Shown one piece after another: positions 35,360-44,805 of a stretch of DNA of 64,000 nucleotides; position 1 is the stretch's first letter, and every line of letters begins with the position of its first letter. The stretch is from Fulvimarina sp039652615. GTDB taxonomy: Bacteria; Pseudomonadota; Alphaproteobacteria; Rhizobiales; Rhizobiaceae. The translations under genes and the position numbers were made by a program. The stretch spans positions 682,001-746,000 of the forward strand of contig NZ_JBDJAC010000001.1 in assembly GCF_039652615.1 (NCBI RefSeq), written 5' to 3'. A model generated the notes under the pieces. It worked only from the letters and a program-made list of their open reading frames with translations, had not been told where the DNA came from and did no database searches.

Positions 35360-36580
35360 CTACATCTCGACTCCGAGATGCTTTGCCGCCGTGTGCACAT
35401 CCTTATCGCCGCGACCGCAGAGGTTCATCAGGATAATCTGATCCTTGTCCATCTTCGGTGCCCGCTTGACGACTTCTGCCAATGCGTGGGCTGGTTCGAG
35501 GGCCGGGATGATCCCTTCGGTGCGGGTCAGAAGCTGGAACGCATCGAGCGCTTCGGTGTCCATGATCGGCACATATTCCACGCGCCCGGAGTCCTTCAAC
35601 CAGGAATGCTCAGGTCCAATCCCCGGATAGTCGAGCCCTGCGGAGATCGAATGGCCTTCCTTGATCTGCCCATCGGAATTCTGAAGCAGATAGGTCCGGT
35701 TTCCGTGAAGGACGCCCGGCGAGCCGGCCGTGAGCGAGGCACAGTGCTCCTCGCCGTCGAGCCCCTTGCCGCCGGCCTCGACACCGACCATTGCAACATC
35801 CTTGTCATCAAGGAACGGGTGAAACAGGCCAATCGCGTTGGAGCCGCCGCCGACAGCTGCAACCAACAGGTCCGGCAGCCGTCCCTCAGTGGCCTGCATC
35901 TGCTCTTTCGCTTCCTTCCCGATAACCGACTGGAATTCCCGAACGAGTTCCGGATAGGGATGCGGCCCGGCTGCGGTCCCGATCAGGTAATAGGTCGAAT
36001 CGACATTCGTAACCCAGTCACGCAGCGCCTCGTTCATGGCATCTTTCAGCGTGCCATGGCCGGACGTTACCGGGATCACCTCCGCTCCGAGAAGCTTCAT
36101 CCGGAAGACGTTCGGCGCCTGCCGCTCGACATCGGTCGCGCCCATATAGACAACGCATGGCAGGCCAAAGCGCGCGCAGACGGTGGCGGTCGCGACGCCG
36201 TGCTGGCCCGCGCCGGTCTCCGCGATGATCCGCGTCTTGCCCATCTTGCGCGCGAGCAGGATCTGTCCGAGGCAATTGTTGATCTTGTGCGAGCCCGTGT
36301 GGTTCAGCTCATCGCGCTTGAAATAGATCTTCGCGCCGCCGAGTTTTTCCGTGAGGCGCTCGGCGAAATAGAGCGGCGACGGGCGGCCTGTGTAAGTCGC
36401 GTTCAGGCCATCGAGCTCGCGCTTGAATTCCGGGTCGGTTTTCGCGACCTCCCAGTGCTGCTGCAAATCGAGAATCAGCGGCATCAGGGTTTCGGCGACG
36501 AAACGGCCGCCGAACATGCCGAACCGTCCCTCTTCGTCCGGGCCGGCGCGAAACGAATTAGGCGTTAAAGGCTGGTTCAT
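35360..36580 (-). CDS. trpB: Tryptophan synthase beta subunit
   Basis: TrpB condenses indole and serine with pyridoxal phosphate. From the ATG at 36580 it has 406 residues, the usual size; a GTG at 36586 overlapping the trpF stop would add two. The PLP Lys is in ELNHTGSHKINNCLGQ near residue 97, and the phosphate-binding glycine run is AAVGGGSNAIGLF near 240. It overlaps or nearly touches trpF, so the two are translationally coupled. No truncation. Confidence 0.97.
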   Translation of the reverse strand: MNQPLTPNSFRAGPDEEGRFGMFGGRFVAETLMPLILDLQQHWEVAKTDPEFKRELDGLNATYTGRPSPLYFAERLTEKLGGAKIYFKRDELNHTGSHKINNCLGQILLARKMGKTRIIAETGAGQHGVATATVCARFGLPCVVYMGATDVERQAPNVFRMKLLGAEVIPVTSGHGTLKDAMNEALRDWVTNVDSTYYLIGTAAGPHPYPELVREFQSVIGKEAKEQMQATEGRLPDLLVAAVGGGSNAIGLFHPFLDDKDVAMVGVEAGGKGLDGEEHCASLTAGSPGVLHGNRTYLLQNSDGQIKEGHSISAGLDYPGIGPEHSWLKDSGRVEYVPIMDTEALDAFQLLTRTEGIIPALEPAHALAEVVKRAPKMDKDQIILMNLCGRGDKDVHTAAKHLGVEM

Positions 36581-36582
36581 CG

Positions 36583-37254
36583 TCACAATTCTCCCTGCAA
36601 CTCGTCTTCTCCGATCCGATCGAGCGCGTCGAAGAAACGCTGGATGCGGCCGATGTCCTTGATACCGGGAGCGCTTTCCACCCCCGAAGATATGTCGAGA
36701 CCCGATGGACGCGCAACGCGGACCGCCTCTTCGACATTGTCGGCGTCAAGACCTCCGGAGAGCATGAAGGGGATACTCCGGTCAAGCGCGGCCAGAAGCC
36801 GCCAGTCGAAGGAGACGCCATTGCCGCCCGGCAGGTTCGAGCCCCTCGGCCGCTTGGAGTCGAGCAACATGCGATCGGCGACGCCGAGATAGGGCGTGAT
36901 CCGATCGAGATCATCGATTTCGGCGACGGGAAGCGCCTTCATGACGGACAGACCGGTCGCGCTCTTGATCTCCAGAACGCGCTCCGGGCTCTCGCGGCCA
37001 TGAAGCTGTAACCAATCCGGCGCGACCTGCGTGACCAGCCGATCGATTGCGGCATCATCCGGATCGACGGTCACGACGACGGTCTGAGCCCGGCCGCCGA
37101 CATGGCGCGCCAGCTCGGCCATGTGCTCAATCTCCACATGGCGCGGGCTCTTCTCGAAGGAGACGAAGCCGACATGGCTCGCGCCGCGCGCAATTGCAGC
37201 GTCGATCGTTTCAGGCGTGGAAAGGCCGCAGATCTTGATGTCGAATTTGCTCAT
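36583..37254 (-). CDS. trpF: Phosphoribosylanthranilate isomerase
   Basis: TrpF isomerises phosphoribosylanthranilate in tryptophan synthesis. From the ATG at 37254 it has 223 residues, starting MSKFDIKICGLSTPETIDAA with the catalytic Cys (ICGL) and followed by GASHVGFVSFEKSPRHV. The catalytic Asp is in LLDSKRPRGS and the phosphate site in MLSGGLDADNV. The frame is open far upstream (37410) but that part is not family-like. It is the first gene of the trpF-trpB-cutA-trpA group. Confidence 0.95.
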   Translation of the reverse strand: MSKFDIKICGLSTPETIDAAIARGASHVGFVSFEKSPRHVEIEHMAELARHVGGRAQTVVVTVDPDDAAIDRLVTQVAPDWLQLHGRESPERVLEIKSATGLSVMKALPVAEIDDLDRITPYLGVADRMLLDSKRPRGSNLPGGNGVSFDWRLLAALDRSIPFMLSGGLDADNVEEAVRVARPSGLDISSGVESAPGIKDIGRIQRFFDALDRIGEDELQGEL

Positions 37255-37349
37255 CCAGGTCATCCCATCATGTATGCGTCGCCGGTAGCACCTTGGTTGG
37301 CGTCTTTGCAAAGGTCGCTCAAAATGACGCGAACGAACGCAATTTTGAA

Positions 37350-39812
37350 TTAGCCGGATTTTCGCTTTGCTCTTGCCGTTGGTGCCGCATTCGCAGGGTC
37401 CTCCGGCCACTCATGTTTAGGGTAGCGGCCGCGCAGATCGGCGCGCACGTCCGACCACGAACCTGACCAGAAGCCCGGAAGATCGCGGGTGATCTGGATG
37501 GGGCGATGGGCCGGCGACAAGAGTTCGATGGTCAACGGCAAGCGGCCCTCCGCGATCGCCGGATGGCTTTTCAGGCCGAAGAGTTCCTGCACGCGGATCG
37601 AGAGAACCGGCGCATTCTCTTCGTAGCGGATCGGATGGCGATTGCCCGTCGGCGCTTCGAAATGGCTGGGCGCGAGATCGCTCAGTCGGCCCTGCATCTG
37701 CGGCGGCATCAGCGCGGTCAAAGCCTGAAACAGTTGGCTTTCGGTGATGTCACTGAGAGCGGACGCTCCCGGAACGAAGGGAGCCAGCCAGTCGTCCAGC
37801 GAAGTGTGAAGCGCGATGTCGGACAGATCCGGCCATCCGTCCGCGTCGGCTGCGGCAAGGAACCGCAGGCGGCGGAGCAGGCGCTCGCCCTCCTTTCCGA
37901 AGGGCAGCGTGTGAAACGGCAAAGTCTTGAGGCCATCCATCAGGGCGCTCGTTGCGTCCGCACCGCTGGGGCTCGGAAGCGGTTTCTCCGACAGGATAAT
38001 CCGGCCAAGCCGTTCGATGCGCCGCGCACGAACCGCCCTCGCCTGCCTGTCGAAGATCAGCACATCCTCGGTCTCGCCGCGTTTCCTGAACGCGTCTGAG
38101 AGGGCTTCCTCCGAAAGCGGAGCTGCCGATAGAATGCGACCCGCCCGTCCCCCGCCTTGCAGCTCGGCGACGACGAGCGCGCGGCTCTTCGCCAGCGCTT
38201 CGACGGGATCAATCTGTCCGCCGCGACCATTGGCAAGAACATAGGAACCGGGTGCGCCGCGCTGGACCGCGACGCGATCTGGATAGGCGAGCGCAAGGAG
38301 TGCGCCCGGTTCATCGTGCACGTCCTCGGAAGCGGTCTCGTGCCTTGGTGCATTGTCGGCGATACGGCGCGCGAGATGGTCGGCGCCCTTTGCGCGGGGA
38401 CCTTTCTCTCGCGCGAAACGGCGCAGCCTCTCCGAGAGGTCTGCGTCATTGCCGCCGAGACCCCGCTCGGTGAGGAGAATGGCAAGTCGAGCTGCCGTCA
38501 GCCGGGCATGGCAGGGCGCAGCTGCGACCATGCGCGCGAGACGCGGTGGCAGGGGCAGAAAGCGCATCGCATCGCCGGTTGCCGTCAAGCGGCCATCCTC
38601 ATCGAGCGCGCCGAGTTCTTCCAGGAGCTTCCTTGCCTCGGCCAAGGCGGGCGCTGGCGGCGGATCGAGAAAACCGAGTTCGGAAGGATCGGCAACGCCC
38701 CAGGCCGCGCAATCGAGAACCAGACCCGATAAATCCGTCCCGAGAATCTCAGGCGGATCGTACGCTTCAAGCGACGCGGTTTGCTCGGCCCGCCACAGGC
38801 GAATCGCGATGCCGGGCTCAGTCCGCCCCGCCCTGCCCGCGCGTTGATCGGCCGAAGCCTTGGAGACACGCACGGTTTCGAGGCGTGAGAGCCCAGTCGC
38901 CGGTTCGAAGCGCGGCCTGCGGGCAAGTCCCGAATCGATGATGACGCGGACGCCTTCGATCGTCAGCGATGTCTCGGCGATCGAGGTCGCGAGCACGATC
39001 TTGCGGCACCCATCCGGTGCCGGCCGCACGGCCCGATCCTGCGCGGCGCCTTCCATCGCACCAAAGAGAGGCGCGACAACTACGTGCTCCGGAACGTGTC
39101 CCTCCAGCCGCTCCGCCACGCGTTCGATCTCGCGCTGGCCGGGAAGGAATGCGAGGATACTGCCGATTTCGCCCGCAAGCGCTTCACGGATCGCGGATGC
39201 CACGGCATCCTCGATTCGTTCGGTGCCCGGATGCTCGCGATAACGAATAACCACAGGGAATGCCCTGCCCGCGCTCTCGATCACTGGTGCATCGCCGAGC
39301 ATACTCGCAACGCGCGCGCCATCGAGGGTCGCCGACATGACGAGAAGCTTCAGATCCTCACGCAACGCCCCTTGGACATCGAGGGCGAGGGCAAGGCCGA
39401 AGTCGCCGTCGAGGGAGCGTTCGTGAAACTCGTCGAAAACGACGCAGGCAATCCCCGACAGTTCGGGATCGCCGAGGATCATGCGGGTGAAAACCCCCTC
39501 CGTAACGACCTCGATCCGGGTTCGCGTTGTGACTTTGGTGTCGAGGCGCATGCGCCAGCCGACGGTTTGCCCCACCTCTTCGCCCAGAATGTCCGCCATG
39601 CGTCTTGCGGCGGCGCGGGCAGCGAGGCGGCGCGGCTGGACGAGAATGATCTTGCCGCCCGCAGGAATGATCCGATCGAGAAGAAAGAGGGGCGCGAGTG
39701 TCGTCTTGCCGGCACCGGGAGGGGCAACGAGAACCGCCGCGCCTTTTTCTCCAAGCGCTGCCGTTAGTTCCGGCAGAATTTCGGTGACGGGAAGATTTGG
39801 AAGATCTCGCAC
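37350..39812 (-). CDS. hrpB: ATP-dependent helicase HrpB
   Basis: This is an 820-residue DExH-box helicase. Motif I is VAPPGAGKTTLAPLFLL near residue 30, motif II DEFHERSLDGD near 125, motif III VMSATLDG, and motif VI DQRAGRAGRTEPG. The long HrpB-specific C-terminal region ends in a segment typical of the family (LPGFWSGSWSDVRADLRGRY). HrpB is distinct from HrpA; its RNA role in most bacteria is poorly known. A GTG at 39812 begins the protein, five bases after the stop of the ynjD-type gene, so it is read with that operon. Confidence 0.93.
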   Translation of the reverse strand: MRDLPNLPVTEILPELTAALGEKGAAVLVAPPGAGKTTLAPLFLLDRIIPAGGKIILVQPRRLAARAAARRMADILGEEVGQTVGWRMRLDTKVTTRTRIEVVTEGVFTRMILGDPELSGIACVVFDEFHERSLDGDFGLALALDVQGALREDLKLLVMSATLDGARVASMLGDAPVIESAGRAFPVVIRYREHPGTERIEDAVASAIREALAGEIGSILAFLPGQREIERVAERLEGHVPEHVVVAPLFGAMEGAAQDRAVRPAPDGCRKIVLATSIAETSLTIEGVRVIIDSGLARRPRFEPATGLSRLETVRVSKASADQRAGRAGRTEPGIAIRLWRAEQTASLEAYDPPEILGTDLSGLVLDCAAWGVADPSELGFLDPPPAPALAEARKLLEELGALDEDGRLTATGDAMRFLPLPPRLARMVAAAPCHARLTAARLAILLTERGLGGNDADLSERLRRFAREKGPRAKGADHLARRIADNAPRHETASEDVHDEPGALLALAYPDRVAVQRGAPGSYVLANGRGGQIDPVEALAKSRALVVAELQGGGRAGRILSAAPLSEEALSDAFRKRGETEDVLIFDRQARAVRARRIERLGRIILSEKPLPSPSGADATSALMDGLKTLPFHTLPFGKEGERLLRRLRFLAAADADGWPDLSDIALHTSLDDWLAPFVPGASALSDITESQLFQALTALMPPQMQGRLSDLAPSHFEAPTGNRHPIRYEENAPVLSIRVQELFGLKSHPAIAEGRLPLTIELLSPAHRPIQITRDLPGFWSGSWSDVRADLRGRYPKHEWPEDPANAAPTARAKRKSG

Positions 39813-39817
39813 AGGTT

Positions 39818-40483
39818 CTATTGCCTCGCAGGCGCGATCTCGACCAGAGGGCCGCCTGCCGCCTCGGCGTCCTCGCGATCATGGGTCACGAGAAGCGCCG
39901 GAATCTCCCGCTCCCGCACAAGACCGAAGACGAGATCACGCATGGATTTGCGCAAGGGCGCATCTAGGCGCGAAAAGGGCTCGTCGAGAAGCATTGCCTT
40001 TGGTTCGGCAAGAAGTGTGCGCGCAAGCGCGACGCGGGCGGCCTGCCCGCCCGACAGCGTTGCCGGATCACGGTCGAACAAACCTTCGAGGCCGACGCGG
40101 GTAAGCATTTCCTCGGCTTTCTCCCTCCGTTTTCGTCGTCCTGCCAGCCCTCCCGGCAGGGCAAAGAGAAGGTTCGAACCGACAGACATATGCGGGTAGA
40201 GCAATGCGTCCTGAAAGAGGAGCCCGACCGAACGCTGCTCCGGCCGTTTCCCTTCAATCGGGGTGCCGTCGAGAACGACACGCCCCTGCGCTTCGAAGGC
40301 CGGGTCGAGGAAGCCAGCGATATAGGCAAACAGCGTCGACTTGCCGGAACCCGACGGGCCCATGACGGTCAGGACTTCGCCGGGTGCAATCAGCCGATTG
40401 ATGTCGAGCAGGGTTCGTCCGTCGAGACGAATGCAGACATTGGCAAGGCCAAGGCCCCGGTGGCTTTTCGTGATTTCACTCAT
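39818..40483 (-). CDS. ABC transporter ATP-binding protein, YnjD-like
   Basis: The 221-residue ATPase has Walker A VMGPSGSGKSTLFAYIAG near residue 40, signature TLSGGQAARVALARTLL, Walker B AMLLDEPFSRLDA and the switch His in LLVTHDREDAE. It matches the ATPase of the YnjBCD type (COG4136). Its start overlaps the permease stop by four bases (ATGA). The transported molecule is unknown. Confidence 0.88.
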   Translation of the reverse strand: MSEITKSHRGLGLANVCIRLDGRTLLDINRLIAPGEVLTVMGPSGSGKSTLFAYIAGFLDPAFEAQGRVVLDGTPIEGKRPEQRSVGLLFQDALLYPHMSVGSNLLFALPGGLAGRRKRREKAEEMLTRVGLEGLFDRDPATLSGGQAARVALARTLLAEPKAMLLDEPFSRLDAPLRKSMRDLVFGLVREREIPALLVTHDREDAEAAGGPLVEIAPARQ

Positions 40484-42180
40484 GCGCCCTCCATGCCCCG
40501 TCTTCCGCGAAAGACCAAGCCGGGTAGAAGGCTGGCGGCAAGGAAGACCAGCGCCGGAATGATGGTCTGCAGGAGCGCGTAGACCCCGATCACTCGGCGG
40601 TTGCCGCCGGAGGCAAGCGCCACGGCTTCGGTGGTGATCGTCGTCAGACGTCCCGCCCCGATCAGAACGGTGGGCAGATACTGGCCGACCGAGACGGCGA
40701 AACCGATCGCGAAGGAGGTCAGGATCGATGCGAGCAGAAGCGGAATCCGGACGCGAAAAAGTGCCCCGAGGGCCCCATGTCCGAGACTGGACGCGACGAC
40801 ATCATAACGAGGGTCCAGCGCGTACCAGGGCCCGACCAGGGCAAGGGCGACGTATGGGGCAACGAAGATAAGATGAACCGCTGTCAGAAGTGTCAACGAC
40901 GGCTGGATGCCTGACGCCACGACGAGAATTTGCAGACCGAAGACGAACGCGATCTGCGGAACGATCAGCGGCAGGTAGAGAAGCCCCGCAATGAGCGACG
41001 GCAAGACAGGCCGTTCACTCGCAAGGCGTGGCACAGCGCGGCGATGCGCTTCGAGCATGATGACGACGGCGATAAGTGCGATGATGCCGGAGAGGCCTGC
41101 CACGATCGCAGTCGTGGTCAACGGATCTTCCACGCGCGGCAGCGCCCGTTGCCAGGTATTGAACGAATAGGATGGTGGCAAAGGGTCCGGAAATCCCCAG
41201 AAGCCGGCAAAGGACCACAGGCAAAGCATTGCCAGCCCGAGAACCAACGAAAGACCTGCCAGCACGACCGGAACGGAAGCGACTGCGCGAAGCCCAAGAT
41301 CGCTGGCATGCCGGCTTCCGCGTGCCGCGATGATCTCGCGAAGTCTGGCGCCGAGACGTTCGAGAACGATCCAGCTGATGAGCGCTGCAGCCGTCACGAC
41401 CAGCTGAAGGATTGCACCAGCGGAGGCGAGGAAGCGCATGGAAAGATCGGGATCGCCCATCCATTGAAGGAGCCGGACCGCAAGCGTCGGGGGGACCGAC
41501 GGTCCGAGGATCAGAGCGACATCGATGACCGAGGAGGCAAAGGCGACGACGGCAAGCACCGGAAGCCTGATCTGACGATAGATCGCCGGCCAGACCGTGA
41601 GAAGGAACGCGGCCATCCGTCCATAGCCGAGAGAGCGGGCCAGAACCGTGCGCCGTTCCGGGTCGGCCTGCGGCAGGGCGGCGAAGGCGACGAGAAGAAG
41701 AAACGGCACCTCCTTGGCGATGAGGCCGGCCATCATGGATAGGCCGAGCGGATCGCCGACAACGAGAAGATCCGGTGGCGTCGTCAAGCCAAGTGGCAGC
41801 GCCACCAGCCGGAAGATCAGGCCGGACGGGGCAATCAGAAAGACAATGCCAAAGGCAGCTGCCGCATGGGGAATGGCAAGAAGCGGGCCGAGGCTGCGGC
41901 GCGCGATCCGCATCGGTTTCGTGCCCGCGAATGCCGCCAGAAAGAGCGCAACCGAGATGACCGAGGCGAGAGTCGTGACAAGCGCTGTCGCAAAAGACAG
42001 CATGCTGGAGCCGAGGAGACCGTTTCGGGACAGGAGATCCCGAAAAGGATCAAGAGTGAGCTCATTTCCGCCGAGCGCCGGGAGGTAGCCGAACGCCGGC
42101 AGGACGACGCCAGCTATGCCGATGAAGACCGGCAAGGCCAGAAGCGTGGCGATCAGCCAGGGGATAAGGCGAACAAACAA
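40480..42180 (-). CDS. ABC transporter permease, YnjC-like (double-length)
   Basis: The 566-residue membrane protein has about twelve hydrophobic segments and two BPD_transp-type halves. It has the size and make-up of YnjC-like permeases (COG4135), where two permease units are fused. It pairs with the overlapping ATPase gene and, after a 313-nt gap, with the binding protein gene upstream. The starting region MFVRLIPWLIATLLALPVFI is a normal membrane-insertion start. Substrate unknown. Confidence 0.87.
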   Translation of the reverse strand: MFVRLIPWLIATLLALPVFIGIAGVVLPAFGYLPALGGNELTLDPFRDLLSRNGLLGSSMLSFATALVTTLASVISVALFLAAFAGTKPMRIARRSLGPLLAIPHAAAAFGIVFLIAPSGLIFRLVALPLGLTTPPDLLVVGDPLGLSMMAGLIAKEVPFLLLVAFAALPQADPERRTVLARSLGYGRMAAFLLTVWPAIYRQIRLPVLAVVAFASSVIDVALILGPSVPPTLAVRLLQWMGDPDLSMRFLASAGAILQLVVTAAALISWIVLERLGARLREIIAARGSRHASDLGLRAVASVPVVLAGLSLVLGLAMLCLWSFAGFWGFPDPLPPSYSFNTWQRALPRVEDPLTTTAIVAGLSGIIALIAVVIMLEAHRRAVPRLASERPVLPSLIAGLLYLPLIVPQIAFVFGLQILVVASGIQPSLTLLTAVHLIFVAPYVALALVGPWYALDPRYDVVASSLGHGALGALFRVRIPLLLASILTSFAIGFAVSVGQYLPTVLIGAGRLTTITTEAVALASGGNRRVIGVYALLQTIIPALVFLAASLLPGLVFRGRRGMEGA

Positions 42181-42493
42181 AGGGCAAGCTTCCAGGGCAC
42201 CAAGAATGGCGCGCGGCTATTTCGGGGCTCGTAAGCCGCCATGAACGAGATCGGACAAGAGCTTTGGAGACCTTGGAAAGAAGAAAGGCACGATGATCGC
42301 CGGTGTCTTCGAGGCGAAGACAATGTGCGCCCTCCCCGGCCTGACATGGATCCCGTCACTCAATCCGGTAATCGTGTCGAGGCCTATCGAGACGAAGCGG
42401 CGTACAAGCGAGCGGCCTTTCGGGTCGTGCTCCTCAACAGCAAAAATGCGGAACTCGTCAGGTGACGAGTTCCGCATTTGCCACGCGCTCGCG
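42181..42493 (-). other. Gap inside the ynj-type operon
   Basis: Between the binding protein gene and the permease lie 313 bases. A minus frame (42477-42217) would encode 86 residues, but its ATG lies within a terminator hairpin and the product is unfamiliar, so I do not call it. Besides the terminator at 42444-42479 nothing else is recognised. Confidence 0.5.
42439..42479 (-). terminator. Strong hairpin terminator between ynjB-type and ynjC-type genes
   Basis: AAATGCGGAACTCGTCA (42444-42460) pairs perfectly with TGACGAGTTCCGCATTT (42463-42479) around a 2-nt loop. On the minus strand the stem runs into TTTTTG. With 17 bp it is the strongest terminator-like hairpin noticed in the window. Confidence 0.85.
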
Positions 42494-43714
42494 TCAGCTG
42501 CCGTAGCGCTTAAGCCACTGGTCCTCGATGCGCGTCATCCATGACGGGTGCGGTTCGGGAAGCACAGGACCAAGCTCGTCGGGCCCGAGGGTCGCGACGC
42601 CGCGATCGATCGCCTCAAATTCCTGACGCTGCTCGTCGGTCAGCTTCTCGACATCGAGGATCGTCGGGTCACCCCAGATTTCCGGGCGTTCTTTGCGGAT
42701 CTGCGCTTCGGGCGACATCAGGAAATTGGCCACGACCTTGGCTGCTTCTTTCGAGCCCGAATTGTAGGGGATCGCGACAAAGTGCGTGTTACCAAGCGTG
42801 CCGCCGGAAAAGACGAAGGACCGCACAGTGTCGGGCAATTCGAAATTGGCGATCGCGTTTGACGCTTCTGCGGGGTTAAACGCGAAAATGATGCCGAGCT
42901 CGCCATCGGCCAGAAGCTGTTTCATTGCCGGATAGTTTTGCGGGTAGTCGCGGCCCGAGCGCCAAAGAACCGGCTGAAGTTCGTCGAGATAATCCCAAAG
43001 GGGCTTCGAAACCTCATCGAAGTTCACTTCGTCGACGGGCTTCTCCAGAACACCTCGGTCTTCGATGGTGTCCAGAAGCACCTGTTTCAGGAAGCTCGAC
43101 CCCATGAAATCAGGCGGAGCCGGGTAGGAGAAGTGACCAGGATTAGCCTTTGACCATTTCAGGAGTTCCGCCGTCGAATCCGGCATGGTGTCGAGATCAC
43201 CGAAGCGGGCGGGATCGGTGAAGAAGACGAACTTCGCGCCGCCCCAGGGGCTTTCCTTGCCATCGGTCGGCACCGTGAAATCGGTGGTGACACTCGGATT
43301 GTCCTGATCGACGAGGGACCAGTTCGGCAATTCGGTCGCAAAACCGTCGGCAAGCAGGCCCTGCTCCTTCATCGAGGCGAAATTCTCGCCATTGATCCAG
43401 ATGAGATCGATGCCGCCATCATCATCACGGCCGGCGGCCTTTTCGGCAACGACCTGGGCCACGGCATTCGCCGTATCGTCGAGCTTCACGTGTTCGAGCG
43501 AAATATCGTATCGCTCCTCCACCTGAGTGCCGACCCAATCGATGTAGTCGTTGATATTCTGCGAGCCGCCCCAGGCGTTGAAATAGACCGTCTGGCCCTT
43601 GGCCGCTTCGAGCGTTTTCTGCCACTCACCGCTCTCGTCGGATTGAGCATACGCGTTTGCGCTAAGTGCGCCAAGCAAAACCGCCCCAAGAAGGGCTGCC
43701 TTCAAGATCTTCAT
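42494..43714 (-). CDS. ABC transporter substrate-binding protein, YnjB-like
   Basis: From the ATG at 43714 (AAGGGGACGGAA upstream) it has 406 residues with a signal peptide cut after SANAYA, so it is periplasmic. It has the features of the YnjB group (COG4134): TVYFNAWGGSQNINDYIDWV near residue 45 and DLIWINGENFASMKEQGLL near 105. This group is related to iron- and thiamine-type binding proteins but has no settled substrate. The terminator downstream should make this protein more abundant than the membrane parts. Confidence 0.9.
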   Translation of the reverse strand: MKILKAALLGAVLLGALSANAYAQSDESGEWQKTLEAAKGQTVYFNAWGGSQNINDYIDWVGTQVEERYDISLEHVKLDDTANAVAQVVAEKAAGRDDDGGIDLIWINGENFASMKEQGLLADGFATELPNWSLVDQDNPSVTTDFTVPTDGKESPWGGAKFVFFTDPARFGDLDTMPDSTAELLKWSKANPGHFSYPAPPDFMGSSFLKQVLLDTIEDRGVLEKPVDEVNFDEVSKPLWDYLDELQPVLWRSGRDYPQNYPAMKQLLADGELGIIFAFNPAEASNAIANFELPDTVRSFVFSGGTLGNTHFVAIPYNSGSKEAAKVVANFLMSPEAQIRKERPEIWGDPTILDVEKLTDEQRQEFEAIDRGVATLGPDELGPVLPEPHPSWMTRIEDQWLKRYGS

Positions 43715-43951
43715 TCGATTCCGTCCCCTTTCATCCAGCGAGACGCGCACGCAAGCGCCCTGCTGATGTCTTCGTAATCCTCATGTCCGACATTACATAC
43801 GTAGCGGAATATGTCGCGGACGCTCTTTCATCCGCAATTCGGTCGTCTTCGGTTCTCGCCATCCATGCGCGGAAGGAGTATCGACGACGAGGGCCGGTCG
43901 ACCGTGCCGGACGATCGAGTGAAATCCACAGTCCTTCCAGGAGATTGCGCC

Positions 43952-44707
43952 ATGTCGCAAACGCCGCGTGATGAACGTAAAACGCTTGTCCTCACCGGCG
44001 CGTCGCGTGGCATTGGCCATGCAACCGTCAAGCGGTTCTCCCGGGAAGGCTGGCGGGTCATCACCTGTTCGCGCCAGGAGTTCGCGGACAACTGCCCTTG
44101 GCCTGCTGGACCGGAGGATCACATCCGCGTCGATCTCTCGGACCCGGAAGACGTCGGCTTCGCTGTTTCGGAAATTCGTCAGCGATTGAGCGCAAATGGT
44201 TCGGCGCTGAATGCCCTCGTGAACAATGCGGCGATTTCTCCGAAAATGGAGGGTGGCGCGCGAATGGATTCCTTCAAGACGCCCATGCACACATGGCGTG
44301 ACGTCTTTCAGGTAAACTTCTTCGCGCCGATCATGCTCGCTCGTGGGCTGTTCAAGGAACTTGAGAACGGCAAAGGTTCGATCGTCAATGTGACCTCGAT
44401 CGTCGGTAGCCGGGTGCATCCATTCGCCGGCACCGCCTACGCCACCTCGAAAGCCGCGCTCAATTCGCTGACGCGCGAGATGGCGGCCGATTTCGGTCCC
44501 GCCGGCATCCGGGTAAATGCGATCGCGCCGGGCGAGATTGAGACCGCCATCTTGTCACCTGGCACCGAGAACATGATCGGCGACATTCCCCTGCGCCGGC
44601 TCGGCCAGACCTCGGAGGTGGCGGACGTGATCTATTTCCTGTGCTCCGATCAATCGTCTTATGTGACCGGCTCGGAATTGCACATCAATGGCGGCCAGCA
44701 CGTGTGA
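43952..44707 (+). CDS. SDR family oxidoreductase
   Basis: This is a 251-residue short-chain dehydrogenase. The nucleotide-binding motif is VLTGASRGIGHATVKRFSRE near residue 15, the NNAA motif LVNNAAISP near 95, and the catalytic S-Y-K appears as NVTSIVGS and YATSKAAL. The Arg after the glycine loop suggests NADP use. CCAGGAG lies 10 bases before the ATG at 43952; the longer open frame to 43811 is not supported. The ynjB-type gene is divergent, the kinase gene convergent. Substrate unknown. Confidence 0.92.
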   Translation: MSQTPRDERKTLVLTGASRGIGHATVKRFSREGWRVITCSRQEFADNCPWPAGPEDHIRVDLSDPEDVGFAVSEIRQRLSANGSALNALVNNAAISPKMEGGARMDSFKTPMHTWRDVFQVNFFAPIMLARGLFKELENGKGSIVNVTSIVGSRVHPFAGTAYATSKAALNSLTREMAADFGPAGIRVNAIAPGEIETAILSPGTENMIGDIPLRRLGQTSEVADVIYFLCSDQSSYVTGSELHINGGQHV

Positions 44708-44805
44708 CCGATGCGGCCGGGACGCTTATCAAAACCTGCGCAGACCGAACTTGTGTTTGAAATTCTTCATCGCGAAACCATCGAACAAGTTTCGCTGGAT
44801 CGGGA

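Noticed and set aside
42217..42477. An 86-codon frame in the ynj-type gap
   Set aside because: Its start codon lies within the terminator hairpin and the product is unfamiliar.
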